The notes under the pieces are model-generated. The model did no database searches, had not been told where the DNA came from, and saw only the letters and a list, made by a program, of their open reading frames with translations. From Mucilaginibacter celer (GTDB taxonomy: Bacteria; Bacteroidota; Bacteroidia; Sphingobacteriales; Sphingobacteriaceae): DNA of 64,000 nucleotides. The position numbers and the translations under genes are program-made. This document shows positions 9,125 to 17,256 of the stretch, piece after piece (the first letter of the stretch is position 1; every line of letters begins with the position of its first letter). The stretch is taken from assembly GCF_003576455.2 (NCBI RefSeq), contig NZ_CP032869.1:3410001-3474000 (forward strand), written 5' to 3'.

Positions 9125-9595
9125 TTAGTCCCAGTTTTTAAAGGGATGGATGCTTAGTTTAGAGTTATAGTATCGTTTATCGCCGGTAACCTCGGTTGTT
9201 ACCCATAACGGCAGTTCAAATTCTTCGTCTTCGCTGTCAAGTTCAATCTCGGCCACTACGAGGCCCTGGTTATCGCCTAAAAAAACATCAACCTCCCATA
9301 ATTTGCCCGAATAGGTGATGTTGTAACGGTATTTTTCCAGTTCGGAAACAGCAAGATCATCCAGCATCTGCGCCGCATCAGCTACAGGGATAGCGTATTC
9401 AAACTCGCTGCGACTCATTCCTGTGGTGCTTCCTTTTATGGTAATAAAGGCCTGGTCATCAGCTATGCGCAGCCGGATGGTTTTACTTTCATCGCTAAAA
9501 ATATAACCCTGCCTTAAATGCATTGGCGTTGGCTTTTCAAGCTGCTGCCATTTTTCCTTATCAACCAAAAACTTACGTTCTATTTCTATAGCCAT
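9125..9595 (-). CDS. CYTH domain protein (triphosphate tunnel metalloenzyme family)
   Basis: This 156-aa protein starts MAIEIERKFLVDKEKW. The ExExK signature EIERK is the hallmark of CYTH/TTM enzymes (class IV adenylate cyclases, tripolyphosphatases, thiamine triphosphatases). Further tunnel residues are visible: IRLRIADDQAFITIKG, RSEFEYAIP, KYRYNITYSGKLWEVDVF and VVAEIELDSEDEEF. The exact substrate cannot be told, although bacterial members of this compact size are often tripolyphosphatases. The start at 9595 is preferred because the signature directly follows it. A longer reading frame upstream adds 21 residues of non-conserved sequence. Confidence 0.88.
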   Translation of the reverse strand: MAIEIERKFLVDKEKWQQLEKPTPMHLRQGYIFSDESKTIRLRIADDQAFITIKGSTTGMSRSEFEYAIPVADAAQMLDDLAVSELEKYRYNITYSGKLWEVDVFLGDNQGLVVAEIELDSEDEEFELPLWVTTEVTGDKRYYNSKLSIHPFKNWD

Positions 9596-9685
9596 ATTTT
9601 TACTGCAAGCGCACAAACTTTTAGCATTTTTTAACATTTGCGCGTGGGTAAATATCATACATTTAGTTATACATATTGCTACTGT

Positions 9686-10627
9686 ATGATAATTACCAAA
9701 CCTTTTACCAAATCAACCTGGCTTTTATTAATCTTGTTTTGTTGCGGCTGTAAACCACGCAACATTGTTAAACATGGCGGCGAAAAAGACCTGATCTCGT
9801 TTAAACCTGTATTGGGCATCAGTTATACCGAAATAGCCCGGCGCTCAGAAAACGGTCTTTCATTCAACAGTTTCGGATACCAACTGGAGCCGCAATGGAA
9901 AATGAAATTCGTATCAAACGATTCGACAAGCATTTACAGCCCAACCAAAAAACGCTTCATCAACTTCCCGCTTACCCGTGGGTATGACTCCGTTTTTAAC
10001 ACCGCACGCGCCTGGCTTAAGGTTAAGACAATGACCAAAGACAGCCTGGTTGTAGAACTGCTTAAGGCTTATGCCGATTCGGTAGATACCCGTGGTGCTA
10101 AAGTTTACATGATATTTTATGCAGATAACTATATAGCCAACGTACTGCACGGCAACCTGAGCAAATGTAAAAGCCCCAGCCTTAAGGATACCGTTTATAT
10201 AAAAGGGCTTGCAGCTGTGGCCAATAAAAATGTCGAAAAGGCTTTTGCCGCCCGCCAACCGGTTGAGCTTACAAGCAAAAGCAACCGGATAAAAATAGAA
10301 AAGCGGCCCGCCGAACCAAGCATGCTCAATAATTTCGATACTTCAAGCGAATATATGGGCCCCGAATTTGATATCACCATTGATAAGGCCTACGCCAATT
10401 TTTATTATTCGTTTTCGATATTTGTTGACCCATTGGGTAACATGCATTACGGCCGCCCGCTCACCGTATTTTTAGAAGAGGACCGGAAGGTAACCTACAT
10501 CCATCTTTCAAAAGCTGTTATGAACAGCTACCTTAAATATTATCTTAATTTAAAACCGGGAACAACGCTTGGCATTGTGCATACCAGCGAAATAGCCGTT
10601 CATGTTACCGGCAAGCGGAGCATGTAA
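9686..10627 (+). CDS. Lipoprotein, tandem paralogue A
   Basis: This 313-aa protein has a lipoprotein-type signal (hydrophobic LLLILFCCGC, then K). It has no recognised domain. The mature part shares long blocks with the next gene: ISFKPVLGISYTEIARRSENG, FGYQLEPQWKMKFVS, the FINFPLTRGYDSVFN block, FYADNYI, AFAARQP and KPGTTLGIVH. The two are clear tandem duplicates at roughly 50-60% identity by eye. They are probably anchored in the outer or inner membrane, with function unknown. The ATG at 9686 is chosen because the signal peptide begins there. Confidence 0.72.
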   Translation: MIITKPFTKSTWLLLILFCCGCKPRNIVKHGGEKDLISFKPVLGISYTEIARRSENGLSFNSFGYQLEPQWKMKFVSNDSTSIYSPTKKRFINFPLTRGYDSVFNTARAWLKVKTMTKDSLVVELLKAYADSVDTRGAKVYMIFYADNYIANVLHGNLSKCKSPSLKDTVYIKGLAAVANKNVEKAFAARQPVELTSKSNRIKIEKRPAEPSMLNNFDTSSEYMGPEFDITIDKAYANFYYSFSIFVDPLGNMHYGRPLTVFLEEDRKVTYIHLSKAVMNSYLKYYLNLKPGTTLGIVHTSEIAVHVTGKRSM

Positions 10628-10680
10628 CGATATTAAGCCATTTTTTAGCCGTTTATCTAATTATCTATATCTTAGCGGCA

Positions 10681-11631
10681 ATGCCATTCATCAACTTAAA
10701 AACAACAAAAACGGGCTTATTAGCCCCCTTGTTTCTACTATCAATAATAGCATTTGGCTGCAACCACTCGCAACCGGGAAGCAAAAAAAGGGAACTAATT
10801 TCTTTTCGCGCCTACAATGGTATCAATTACTCCGAGGTATCACGTCGTATGCGTAACGGACTTTCCTTTAACGAATACGGTTACCAGTTGGAGCCCCAAT
10901 GGAAGCTCAAGTTTGTATCCGACGATTCGATAAGCATTTTTAGTCCCACCAAAAATGCGTTTATTAATTTTCCGCTTACCCGTGGGTATGATTCTATTTT
11001 TAACGCGGCCCGCTCGTGGTTAAAAGTAAGGACAATCAGCAAAGACAGTATCACCATGGAGATCCTGATTCAGAAAGGCGATTCGCTTGATGTTAAGGGC
11101 ACCAAGGTGTTTATGCGTTTTTTTGCTGATAACTATATAAAAAACGTATTACATACCGATACATCAATATTAAGGCGCCCAAGCCGCAAGGATACCCTGT
11201 TTATTGAAGGCCTCAGTGCAAAAGCAAATGCTGATTACAACAAAGCTTTCGCCGCGCGCCAGCCGGCCAAAATTACCAGCAGAAACAGCATGGTAACCGT
11301 TTCGCAGCGTACCACCAGGCCGGATATTATGAACAACTTTGATAATTCTGACGATTACCTCGATCCGACATACGATATCGTGATTAACAAGGCTTATAAG
11401 GATTTTTATTTTTCGTTTACCATGTATATTGATGACAAAGGCCGCACTTACTATGGCTATCCCCTTATTGGCCTTGATGACGAAGACACGAAAGCCGATT
11501 ATATTCACACATCGAAAGCAGTGATGGAAAGTTATTTAAAACTTTATCTGAACATTAAACCGGGCTCAACCCTGGGCATGATCCACTCGAGCATGGTATC
11601 GGTACATGTAGAAGGAAAGAAGGCTAAGTAG
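10681..11631 (+). CDS. Lipoprotein, tandem paralogue B
   Basis: This is a 316-aa lipoprotein with lipobox IAFGC near residue 24, paralogous to the gene 53 bp upstream. It keeps the same conserved blocks (LISFRAYNGINYSEVSRRMRNG, GYQLEPQWKLKFVSDDS, NFPLTRGYDSIFNAARSWLK, RFFADNYIKNVLH, SKAVMESYLKLYLNIKPGST) in the same order and spacing. The short gap suggests co-transcription. No domain of known function is recognised. The blocks DITIDKAYANFYYSF and DIVINKAYKDFYFSF correspond between the copies, and divergence is spread evenly. Confidence 0.72.
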   Translation: MPFINLKTTKTGLLAPLFLLSIIAFGCNHSQPGSKKRELISFRAYNGINYSEVSRRMRNGLSFNEYGYQLEPQWKLKFVSDDSISIFSPTKNAFINFPLTRGYDSIFNAARSWLKVRTISKDSITMEILIQKGDSLDVKGTKVFMRFFADNYIKNVLHTDTSILRRPSRKDTLFIEGLSAKANADYNKAFAARQPAKITSRNSMVTVSQRTTRPDIMNNFDNSDDYLDPTYDIVINKAYKDFYFSFTMYIDDKGRTYYGYPLIGLDDEDTKADYIHTSKAVMESYLKLYLNIKPGSTLGMIHSSMVSVHVEGKKAK

Positions 11632-11639
11632 GCTTTGGT

Positions 11640-11686
11640 CGGAAAGCCTGGAAGATGTTACGTTGGCTTAACTTTCGGGCTTTCCG
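11640..11686 (+). terminator. Possible terminator after the lipoprotein pair
   Basis: CGGAAAGCCTG (11640-11650) pairs with CGGGCTTTCCG (11676-11686) across a 25-nt loop, 8 bp after the lipoprotein stop, followed by CTTTCT. The loop is long and the T-tract weak, so this is tentative. Confidence 0.45.
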
Positions 11687-11873
11687 CTTTCTCCCACTCC
11701 CCGGCTCAATCAAAGTAACAATCGTGCTATTTTATATCGCTGCAGATCCCTTTGCGTTTAACTTTAACGTAAAGCCGGGCCGCGCTTTGTAAAAAATTGT
11801 TAAATACCCTTTGGGGCAAAATGCAATACGGCCTTAATGTTTATATTAGCCCCTGTTAGTATCTTAACTTAAA

Positions 11874-14603
11874 TTGATGATTGTACGTAGATTTTTACTT
11901 ATAATTTGTTTGCTTACTGCCTTCGGCGCTACTGTTTTTGCCCAGCAGGATAGCATTCCCCTCACTACTATTCTCGAAAAAACAAGCAAATTCAGCAGCA
12001 GTTTTCCAATCGAAAAAGTTTACCTGCATACCGATAAGCCGTACTATGCCGTGGGTGATACGCTTTGGTTTAAAGCTTATGTAACCATCGAAAAGCACCA
12101 GCCATCGGCACTAAGCAAAATTGTATATGTTGACCTGATCAATAACCGCGATTCGGTGGTGGAGAGCCAGCGTATTGTGGTTAACAATGGGTTTGCCAGT
12201 GGAAACATTGTACTTAACGGCGATACTTATAAGCAGGGCGCCTACCGCCTGCGCAGCTATACCAACTGGATGCGCAATTTTGATGCTGATTATTTTTACG
12301 ATCATACCTTTAACGTAGGTAACGCCATCGATAACCAGGTACGCACCAATATTACCTATAAAAGTTCAACCAAACGCACCGGTGTTAAGGTTGATGCCAG
12401 CATTTTATATAAAGGGCCCGATAATACGCCGTATGCCAACAAACGCGTAAACTGGCAGCTGATGAAAAACGGCGACCCGGTAACCAAAGGCCACGGCACA
12501 ACCGACGATAAAGGTGTGCTGTTGGTAGATATCCCCGAAAGCCAGGCCGATGTGATATCGGGAGGAATTTTGGTAACCGCAATTGATGTGGGCGATCGTA
12601 AAACCATCAACAGCAGCTTTTCTATGCGTACGGCTATCAAAGGTTATGATGTGCAGTTTTTTCCGGAAGGCGGACAGTTAACCAACGGCTTGCGTACCAG
12701 GATAGCCTTCAAGGCCATCGCCTCCAGCGGATTGGGCGTTGATATTAAAGGCACCATTGTTGATGATAAGGGTACCGAAGTAACCCAGTTTAACAGCGCA
12801 CACCTGGGCATGGGTATATTCGCCATGACACCCGATCTCGAGCGGTCGTACAAAGCCAATGTCACTTTTGCTGATGGTTCTACGGCTACTTACAACCTGC
12901 CCCGTGTACAATCTATGGGGATAAGCCTCAGTGTTTACAATAATGACCCAACCAACCTCACCGTTAAAATTTCGGCAAACGATTTGTTTTTTCAGCGCAA
13001 GCAAAACAAGAGCTTTTACCTCGTAGCCCAGGGCGGCGGCGTTATTTATTATGCCGCGCAAACTGTTTTAAACAGCACAACTTATTCGGCCAGCATCCCC
13101 AAAACCAAGTTCCCTACGGGTATAATACAGTTAACATTATTTTCATCGGGCGGGTACGCTCTTTGCGAGCGGATTGCATTTATCCAACATAACGATCAGA
13201 TGAACGTCACCCTTAAAACCGATAAGCCATCTTATACCACAAGGGGGAATGTTAAAATCACCGTATCGGCAAAAAATGAAAATAAACCTGCCGAGGGAAG
13301 CTTTTCGGTAGCCGTGCTTGATGATACCACTGTGCCGTCAAACGAGGACAACGAATGGACCATACTAAGTCACATGCTGCTTACGTCGGATTTGAAAGGT
13401 TTTATCGAAAAGCCCAACTACTACTTCAATAAGCCCGACGATGAAAAAGCTGCCAACCTGGATATCCTGATGCTTACGCAAGGCTACCGCCGTTTTGATT
13501 ATGAAGATATCCTGGCCGATAAAACCCCGCCAATTTACCTGATGCCCGAACAGGGTATTGATATAACCGGTACGCTGCGTACCAATAACGGCTTGCCGGT
13601 TGCCAAAGGAAGCCTGCGTTTATTGATCCCGGATAAAAACTTTTCGGCGGAAACAATTACCGACATGTCGGGCAATTTTAAATTCAGCAACGTGAATGTG
13701 CCCGATACATCAAAAATAACCCTGAGTGCCCGTAATAATCCTAATGGCCGCAACATGGTGATAAGCGTTAACGGCGAAGCTTATCAAAAGCTGAGTAAAA
13801 ACATCAATATTGCGGATGAGATTATTAATATCGACAGTACCTTCCGCCCTTACCTGCAAAACAGCTACAGGCAATATCAAAGCTCGCGCACTATAAAGGA
13901 AGTTGTTGTTAAATCGACAAAAATTGTAAAAAAGGCCAGCCATACCGATTACGGAGGCACGTTTGCGGGCTTACCGGGGCAGGCCGATCATGAGGTTTCG
14001 GCACAGCAGTTACAAGGTTGCCCTATACTGATAAACTGTCTTCAAACGGCAGCAATGGGGTTAACTTACGTAGATAATAATTTTTACGTAAGCCGTAGCT
14101 ATAACTCCGGCGATCGTACACCGGTGCAGGTTTACGTAGGCAGTACGCCGGTTGATGCCAACTTTTTAACAAGCATGACGGGTGCGGACGTTGAGTCGGT
14201 AGAGATATTTTTGAATGATGGTGTTAGCGGTATTAATCGAAACACGCAAACAAAGGGTATTTTGCTTATCAACAAAAAAGTGGTTAAAAAGCAAAAAATA
14301 ACGCTTGCCCAATTGCAGGAACTGATCCCTAAGCAAAACGTGATCACTTTCGCGGTGCAGGGGTATACCAAAGCCAAAGAGTTTTATTCGCCCAAATACG
14401 ATGTTACCAAAGCCGGCACACTGGGCGGCGATTTGCGCAATACCATTTACTGGAAACCTAACATCATAACCGATAAAACAACCGGGGCGGCCACTTTCAG
14501 CTTTTTTAACAGCGATCAGCGTGGTACTTACCGGGCTATAATTGAAGGCATTGATGCCGAAGGGAACATAGGCCGATATGTATTGCATTACACCGTGAAA
14601 TAG
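11874..14603 (+). CDS. MG2-domain and TonB-plug-like surface protein
   Basis: This 909-aa secreted protein has a signal peptide (about residues 1-23, ending TVFA-Q). An MG2-type macroglobulin domain follows from about 40 (FPIEKVYLHTDKPYYAVGDTLWFKAYV), then further Ig-like segments. A carboxypeptidase-regulatory-like segment lies near 560-640 (GTLRTNNGLPVAKGSLRLLIPD). A plug-like domain of TonB-dependent receptors comes near 720-800 (VQVYVGSTPVDANFL...DVESVEIFLNDGVSGIN). No outer-membrane barrel follows, and the tail has a further sandwich (WKPNIITDKTTGAATFSFFN). Such proteins are numerous in Bacteroidota and of unclear role. The gene is monocistronic, with a strong terminator. Confidence 0.8.
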   Translation: MMIVRRFLLIICLLTAFGATVFAQQDSIPLTTILEKTSKFSSSFPIEKVYLHTDKPYYAVGDTLWFKAYVTIEKHQPSALSKIVYVDLINNRDSVVESQRIVVNNGFASGNIVLNGDTYKQGAYRLRSYTNWMRNFDADYFYDHTFNVGNAIDNQVRTNITYKSSTKRTGVKVDASILYKGPDNTPYANKRVNWQLMKNGDPVTKGHGTTDDKGVLLVDIPESQADVISGGILVTAIDVGDRKTINSSFSMRTAIKGYDVQFFPEGGQLTNGLRTRIAFKAIASSGLGVDIKGTIVDDKGTEVTQFNSAHLGMGIFAMTPDLERSYKANVTFADGSTATYNLPRVQSMGISLSVYNNDPTNLTVKISANDLFFQRKQNKSFYLVAQGGGVIYYAAQTVLNSTTYSASIPKTKFPTGIIQLTLFSSGGYALCERIAFIQHNDQMNVTLKTDKPSYTTRGNVKITVSAKNENKPAEGSFSVAVLDDTTVPSNEDNEWTILSHMLLTSDLKGFIEKPNYYFNKPDDEKAANLDILMLTQGYRRFDYEDILADKTPPIYLMPEQGIDITGTLRTNNGLPVAKGSLRLLIPDKNFSAETITDMSGNFKFSNVNVPDTSKITLSARNNPNGRNMVISVNGEAYQKLSKNINIADEIINIDSTFRPYLQNSYRQYQSSRTIKEVVVKSTKIVKKASHTDYGGTFAGLPGQADHEVSAQQLQGCPILINCLQTAAMGLTYVDNNFYVSRSYNSGDRTPVQVYVGSTPVDANFLTSMTGADVESVEIFLNDGVSGINRNTQTKGILLINKKVVKKQKITLAQLQELIPKQNVITFAVQGYTKAKEFYSPKYDVTKAGTLGGDLRNTIYWKPNIITDKTTGAATFSFFNSDQRGTYRAIIEGIDAEGNIGRYVLHYTVK

Positions 14604-14624
14604 CAGTTTGTGTTTTTAAACATA

Positions 14625-14663
14625 AAAAGCCCCGGCAGTTTACAAAAACTTGCCGGGGCTTTT
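14625..14663 (+). terminator. Intrinsic terminator after the MG2/plug gene
   Basis: AAAAGCCCCGGCA (14625-14637) and TGCCGGGGCTTTT (14651-14663) form a perfect 13-bp stem with a 13-nt loop and a terminal T-run, 21 bp after the stop codon. Confidence 0.88.
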
Positions 14664-14781
14664 ACATTATGCACTGTGTTAAGCAATTTGTTCATTAAGG
14701 CGATTTGTCATATTCGCATAATTTGTTTTGTTTCAATTTATTATATTCGTTTAACACATATCAATTTAAACTATTGTCATT

Positions 14782-15186
14782 ATGAACTTTCAACTTATCA
14801 ACTGGCTGGCCGTTGTGGTGGCAGCCTTATCTGCATTTTTAGTAGGCGGCATCTGGTATTCGCCGGTATTGTTTGCCAATGCCTGGGTTGCCGACAATAA
14901 ACTTACCACAGAAGAACTGCAAGCCTCCAACAAAGGACGGGCTTTTGGGTTCACGGCATTTTTCTCACTAATTATGGCGGTTAATCTGGCCATGTTTTTA
15001 GCCGATGCCAAAACCGACCTGGCATGGGGAGCAACAGCGGGATTTTTGGCCGGCATCTGGACATTCTGTGCCATTGCCATTCATAGCTTATTTGAGCTTA
15101 AAAGCTGGAGACTGATATTTATTAACGGAGGCTACAGCGTAGTTTCATTAACCTTAATGGGGTTGATATTAGGCGCCTGGAGATAA
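14782..15186 (+). CDS. DUF1761 membrane protein
   Basis: This 134-aa protein has four predicted transmembrane helices. It opens with INWLAVVVAALSAFLVGGIWYSPVLFANAWV, whose GGIWYSP motif is the mark of DUF1761. Helices follow near residues 53-73, 80-100 and 112-132. The function of the family is unknown. It is a single gene between a terminator and a large structured intergenic repeat. An imperfect -7 box (TATATTCG) lies about 35 bp upstream. Confidence 0.82.
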   Translation: MNFQLINWLAVVVAALSAFLVGGIWYSPVLFANAWVADNKLTTEELQASNKGRAFGFTAFFSLIMAVNLAMFLADAKTDLAWGATAGFLAGIWTFCAIAIHSLFELKSWRLIFINGGYSVVSLTLMGLILGAWR

Positions 15187-15194
15187 AAAATTGC

Positions 15195-15294
15195 GACATC
15201 TAAAACGTACTTAATTGATTTTAGGGCGGATGCTATTTGATAGCACAGGTCAAAAAATCCGCCCAAAAATTGACTCTAAAATCCTGGGGATGTC
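15195..15294. repeat. Nested inverted repeat (about 100 bp structured element)
   Basis: Four concentric complementary pairs occur in order: GACATC/GATGTC (15195-15200, 15289-15294), GATTTTAG/CTAAAATC (15217-15224, 15276-15283), GGGCGGAT/ATCCGCCC (15224-15231, 15257-15264) and the inner TGCTAT/ATAGCA around a TTG loop (15231-15245). The folding implies one long interrupted hairpin downstream of the DUF1761 gene. It may act as a terminator or be a small palindromic repeat element. Confidence 0.65.
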
Positions 15295-15384
15295 AATTTA
15301 AATTTCCGTTATTCAATTTGACGTTGATGTTAGCATTCTGTAAACAATAGCGCTGTATTTTAGTTGATATTAAAACACAGCAAT

Positions 15385-16248
15385 ATGGCAAACACAACAA
15401 GTTCATTCGAGAAGACGTTCACCATTGGCGGCGATATAAAAATTAACCGCGTGGGTTATGGCGCTATGCGCATTACGGGTACAGGAATCTGGGGGCCGCC
15501 GAAAGATAAAGACGAGGCGATCCGCGTGCTGAGGCGCGCCGTTGAACTTGGCGTTAATTTTATTGATACGGCCGACAGCTACGGTCCAAATGTATCTGAA
15601 GAACTTATAGCCGAAGCGCTGCACCCCTATCCAACCGATTTACTGATTGGCACCAAAGGTGGCCTGCTGCGTACAGGCCCAAACGAATGGCCTGTTGATG
15701 CCTCGCCCGAACATTTGAAAGAAGCGCTTCACGGAAGCCTGAGACGCCTGCAGGTTGAACGGATTGACTTGTATCAGCTACACCGCATAGACCCTAAAGT
15801 ACCTGCCGAAAAATCGTTTGAGTTTTTGCAAAAGGCACAGCAGGAGGGTAAAATCAGGCATATTGGCTTGTCGGAGGTGAGTATCCAGGATCTTAAACTG
15901 GCTCAGCAGTATTTTGAAGTGGTATCCATCCAAAACATGTACAGCGTTGATAACCGCCGATGGGAAGCTGAATTGGAATATACCAACGTACACAACATCG
16001 CCTTTATACCCTGGTTTCCGCTTGGCGGCGGCAATGTGCAGGGCGAAGAAATTTTGAAACGCATAGCCGCAAAACATCAGGCAACCATACACCAGGTTGC
16101 ATTAAGCTGGTTATTGCATCATTCGCCTAATATATTGCTTATCCCGGGCACTTCGAGCGTTGCTCACCTTGAGGAAAATATGAAAACTGCCGATATTCAG
16201 TTATCTGAAGATGATATAGCTATATTGGATAGCATTGGCGAAGTATAA
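15385..16248 (+). CDS. Aldo/keto reductase
   Basis: This 287-aa NAD(P)H-dependent oxidoreductase is a TIM barrel. Catalytic tetrad residues are visible: Asp and Tyr in NFIDTADSYGPNVSE, Lys in LLIGTKGG and His in DLYQLHRIDP. The C-terminal cofactor region is SWLLHHSPNILLIPGTSSVAHLEEN. The sequence fits the YdbC/oxidoreductase branch that acts on small aldehydes; the true substrate is unknown. The start is set at ATG 15385 (MANTTSSFEKTF). A TTG seven codons earlier is possible but adds a non-conserved stretch. Confidence 0.92.
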   Translation: MANTTSSFEKTFTIGGDIKINRVGYGAMRITGTGIWGPPKDKDEAIRVLRRAVELGVNFIDTADSYGPNVSEELIAEALHPYPTDLLIGTKGGLLRTGPNEWPVDASPEHLKEALHGSLRRLQVERIDLYQLHRIDPKVPAEKSFEFLQKAQQEGKIRHIGLSEVSIQDLKLAQQYFEVVSIQNMYSVDNRRWEAELEYTNVHNIAFIPWFPLGGGNVQGEEILKRIAAKHQATIHQVALSWLLHHSPNILLIPGTSSVAHLEENMKTADIQLSEDDIAILDSIGEV

Positions 16249-16279
16249 GGCCCAAAAGCCCGCTTCAAACAATATTTAT

Positions 16280-16287
16280 TACTTTTG
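16280..16287 (+). promoter_or_regulatory. Putative -7 box upstream of the 133-aa protein gene
   Basis: TACTTTTG exactly matches TAnnTTTG, 59 bp before the ATG at 16346. The following 17-bp hairpin would then lie in the 5' leader. No -33 TTTG box is seen. Confidence 0.35.
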
Positions 16288-16288
16288 C

Positions 16289-16327
16289 TAATAACAAAGG
16301 ATGCCTAACCGGCATCCTTTGTTATTA
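16289..16327 (+). terminator. Hairpin/terminator after the aldo/keto reductase gene
   Basis: A perfect 17-bp inverted repeat (16289-16305 and 16311-16327) with a 5-nt loop has the core AACAAAGGATGCC/GGCATCCTTTGTT, which gives a T-rich tail. It lies 41 bp past the aldo/keto reductase stop. Confidence 0.78.
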
Positions 16328-16345
16328 ATAAACATTATTTCGGAT

Positions 16346-16747
16346 ATGAAAAGCAAAGAAGAGATCCTGAACAGTTATAACACTACCGGTGCCGACGGCT
16401 TACCCGAAATATCCGCCGAAGATTTGCTCAACGCCATGGAAGCCTACAAGCAACAATGGGCCGAAGCCGCCTTTGAAGCCGCCCGCAAGCAAAAAAACGG
16501 CACTTATCAGTTTGATACTTTTAACGATTTTGTTGAAAGCGAAAAACAAACCATTCCTACAGCGGAAGACAACTTTAGCAGTACCATAGCCGCTGTAGCA
16601 GACAGCATAGTTACAAACTTTTTGCCCGATGATGCATCGACTAACGAGTTTTCATTTGATTTTAACCTTGAAGGAAACAGGTATACCGCTTTCTACACCA
16701 AAGATTTGGACGGATACTGGAAAATGGATAATTGGCAAAGAGAATAG
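16346..16747 (+). CDS. Hypothetical protein (133 aa)
   Basis: This is a cytoplasmic protein with no signal peptide or membrane segment. The N-terminal half is helical and acidic (MKSKEEILNSYNTTGADGLPEISAEDLLNAMEAYKQQW). The C-terminal half looks like short beta strands (NEFSFDFNLEGNRYTAFYTKDLDGYWKMDNWQRE). The family is not recognised. The start at 16346 is preferred to an upstream in-frame ATG at 16301 because the latter falls inside the hairpin. The protein is followed by a palindromic intergenic repeat. Confidence 0.6.
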   Translation: MKSKEEILNSYNTTGADGLPEISAEDLLNAMEAYKQQWAEAAFEAARKQKNGTYQFDTFNDFVESEKQTIPTAEDNFSSTIAAVADSIVTNFLPDDASTNEFSFDFNLEGNRYTAFYTKDLDGYWKMDNWQRE

Positions 16748-16749
16748 AT

Positions 16750-16826
16750 CAGTTAGCAGTTCCCGGTTTGCAGTTTGCAGTGTTTTGATTTATAACTGCA
16801 AACCGCCAACCCAAAACTGCCAACTG
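16750..16826. repeat. Palindromic intergenic repeat, GCAGTTTGCAGT family
   Basis: Imperfect inverted repeat: CAGTTAGCAGTTCCCGGTTT on the left pairs with AACCGCCAACCCAAAACTGC on the right. The words GGCAGTTTGCAGTT/AACTGCAAACTGCC recur in the gaps at 30195 and 37121 and in a fragment near 17137. It lies between two convergent genes. Confidence 0.7.
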
Positions 16827-16828
16827 TA

Positions 16829-17119
16829 TTAAACGTCTGCCACTTTAAACGGCTTCACATCAACACTTTCCCACACTTTTTGGGTAATATAAGGATCGTT
16901 TTGTTTCCAGGCTTCCATCTCCTCATCGGTTTCAAATTGCACAATCATAGTCGAGCCTATCATTTTGCCTTCATCATTCAGCATGGCACCGCCAACAACA
17001 AAATTACCGCTTGCTTTTAGCGCCTTAGCACCATCAACATGATGCGGACGGGCGGCCATACGTCTGTTAAAAGCTTCGGCATCGGTATAATCATAGGCGG
17101 TTACAAGGTATTGTTTCAT
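16829..17119 (-). CDS. YciI family protein
   Basis: This 96-aa single-domain protein has a ferredoxin-like fold of the YCII type. It opens MKQYLVTAYDYTDAEAFNRR, then HHVDGAKALKASGNFVVGGAMLND with the conserved His of the presumed active site, and ends with NDPYITQKVWESVDVKPFKV. The biochemical role of most YciI proteins is unknown. The gene is divergent from galK, with palindromic fragments in the 137-bp gap. Confidence 0.88.
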   Translation of the reverse strand: MKQYLVTAYDYTDAEAFNRRMAARPHHVDGAKALKASGNFVVGGAMLNDEGKMIGSTMIVQFETDEEMEAWKQNDPYITQKVWESVDVKPFKVADV

Positions 17120-17256
17120 GGGTAAGTTTTTAATTGATTAACAGTTGCCAATATCTGCAAACTGCTTGTTAAAATAAATTAAAAATTAAATTAATATTTA
17201 TAACTGTAAAGTTGACAATTTTTACAATATTTGTTTTCCGAAAACCAACCTGAATA

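Noticed and set aside
16301..16345. Upstream start for the 133-aa protein (adds 15 residues)
   Set aside because: It falls inside the 17-bp hairpin that ends the aldo/keto reductase transcript.
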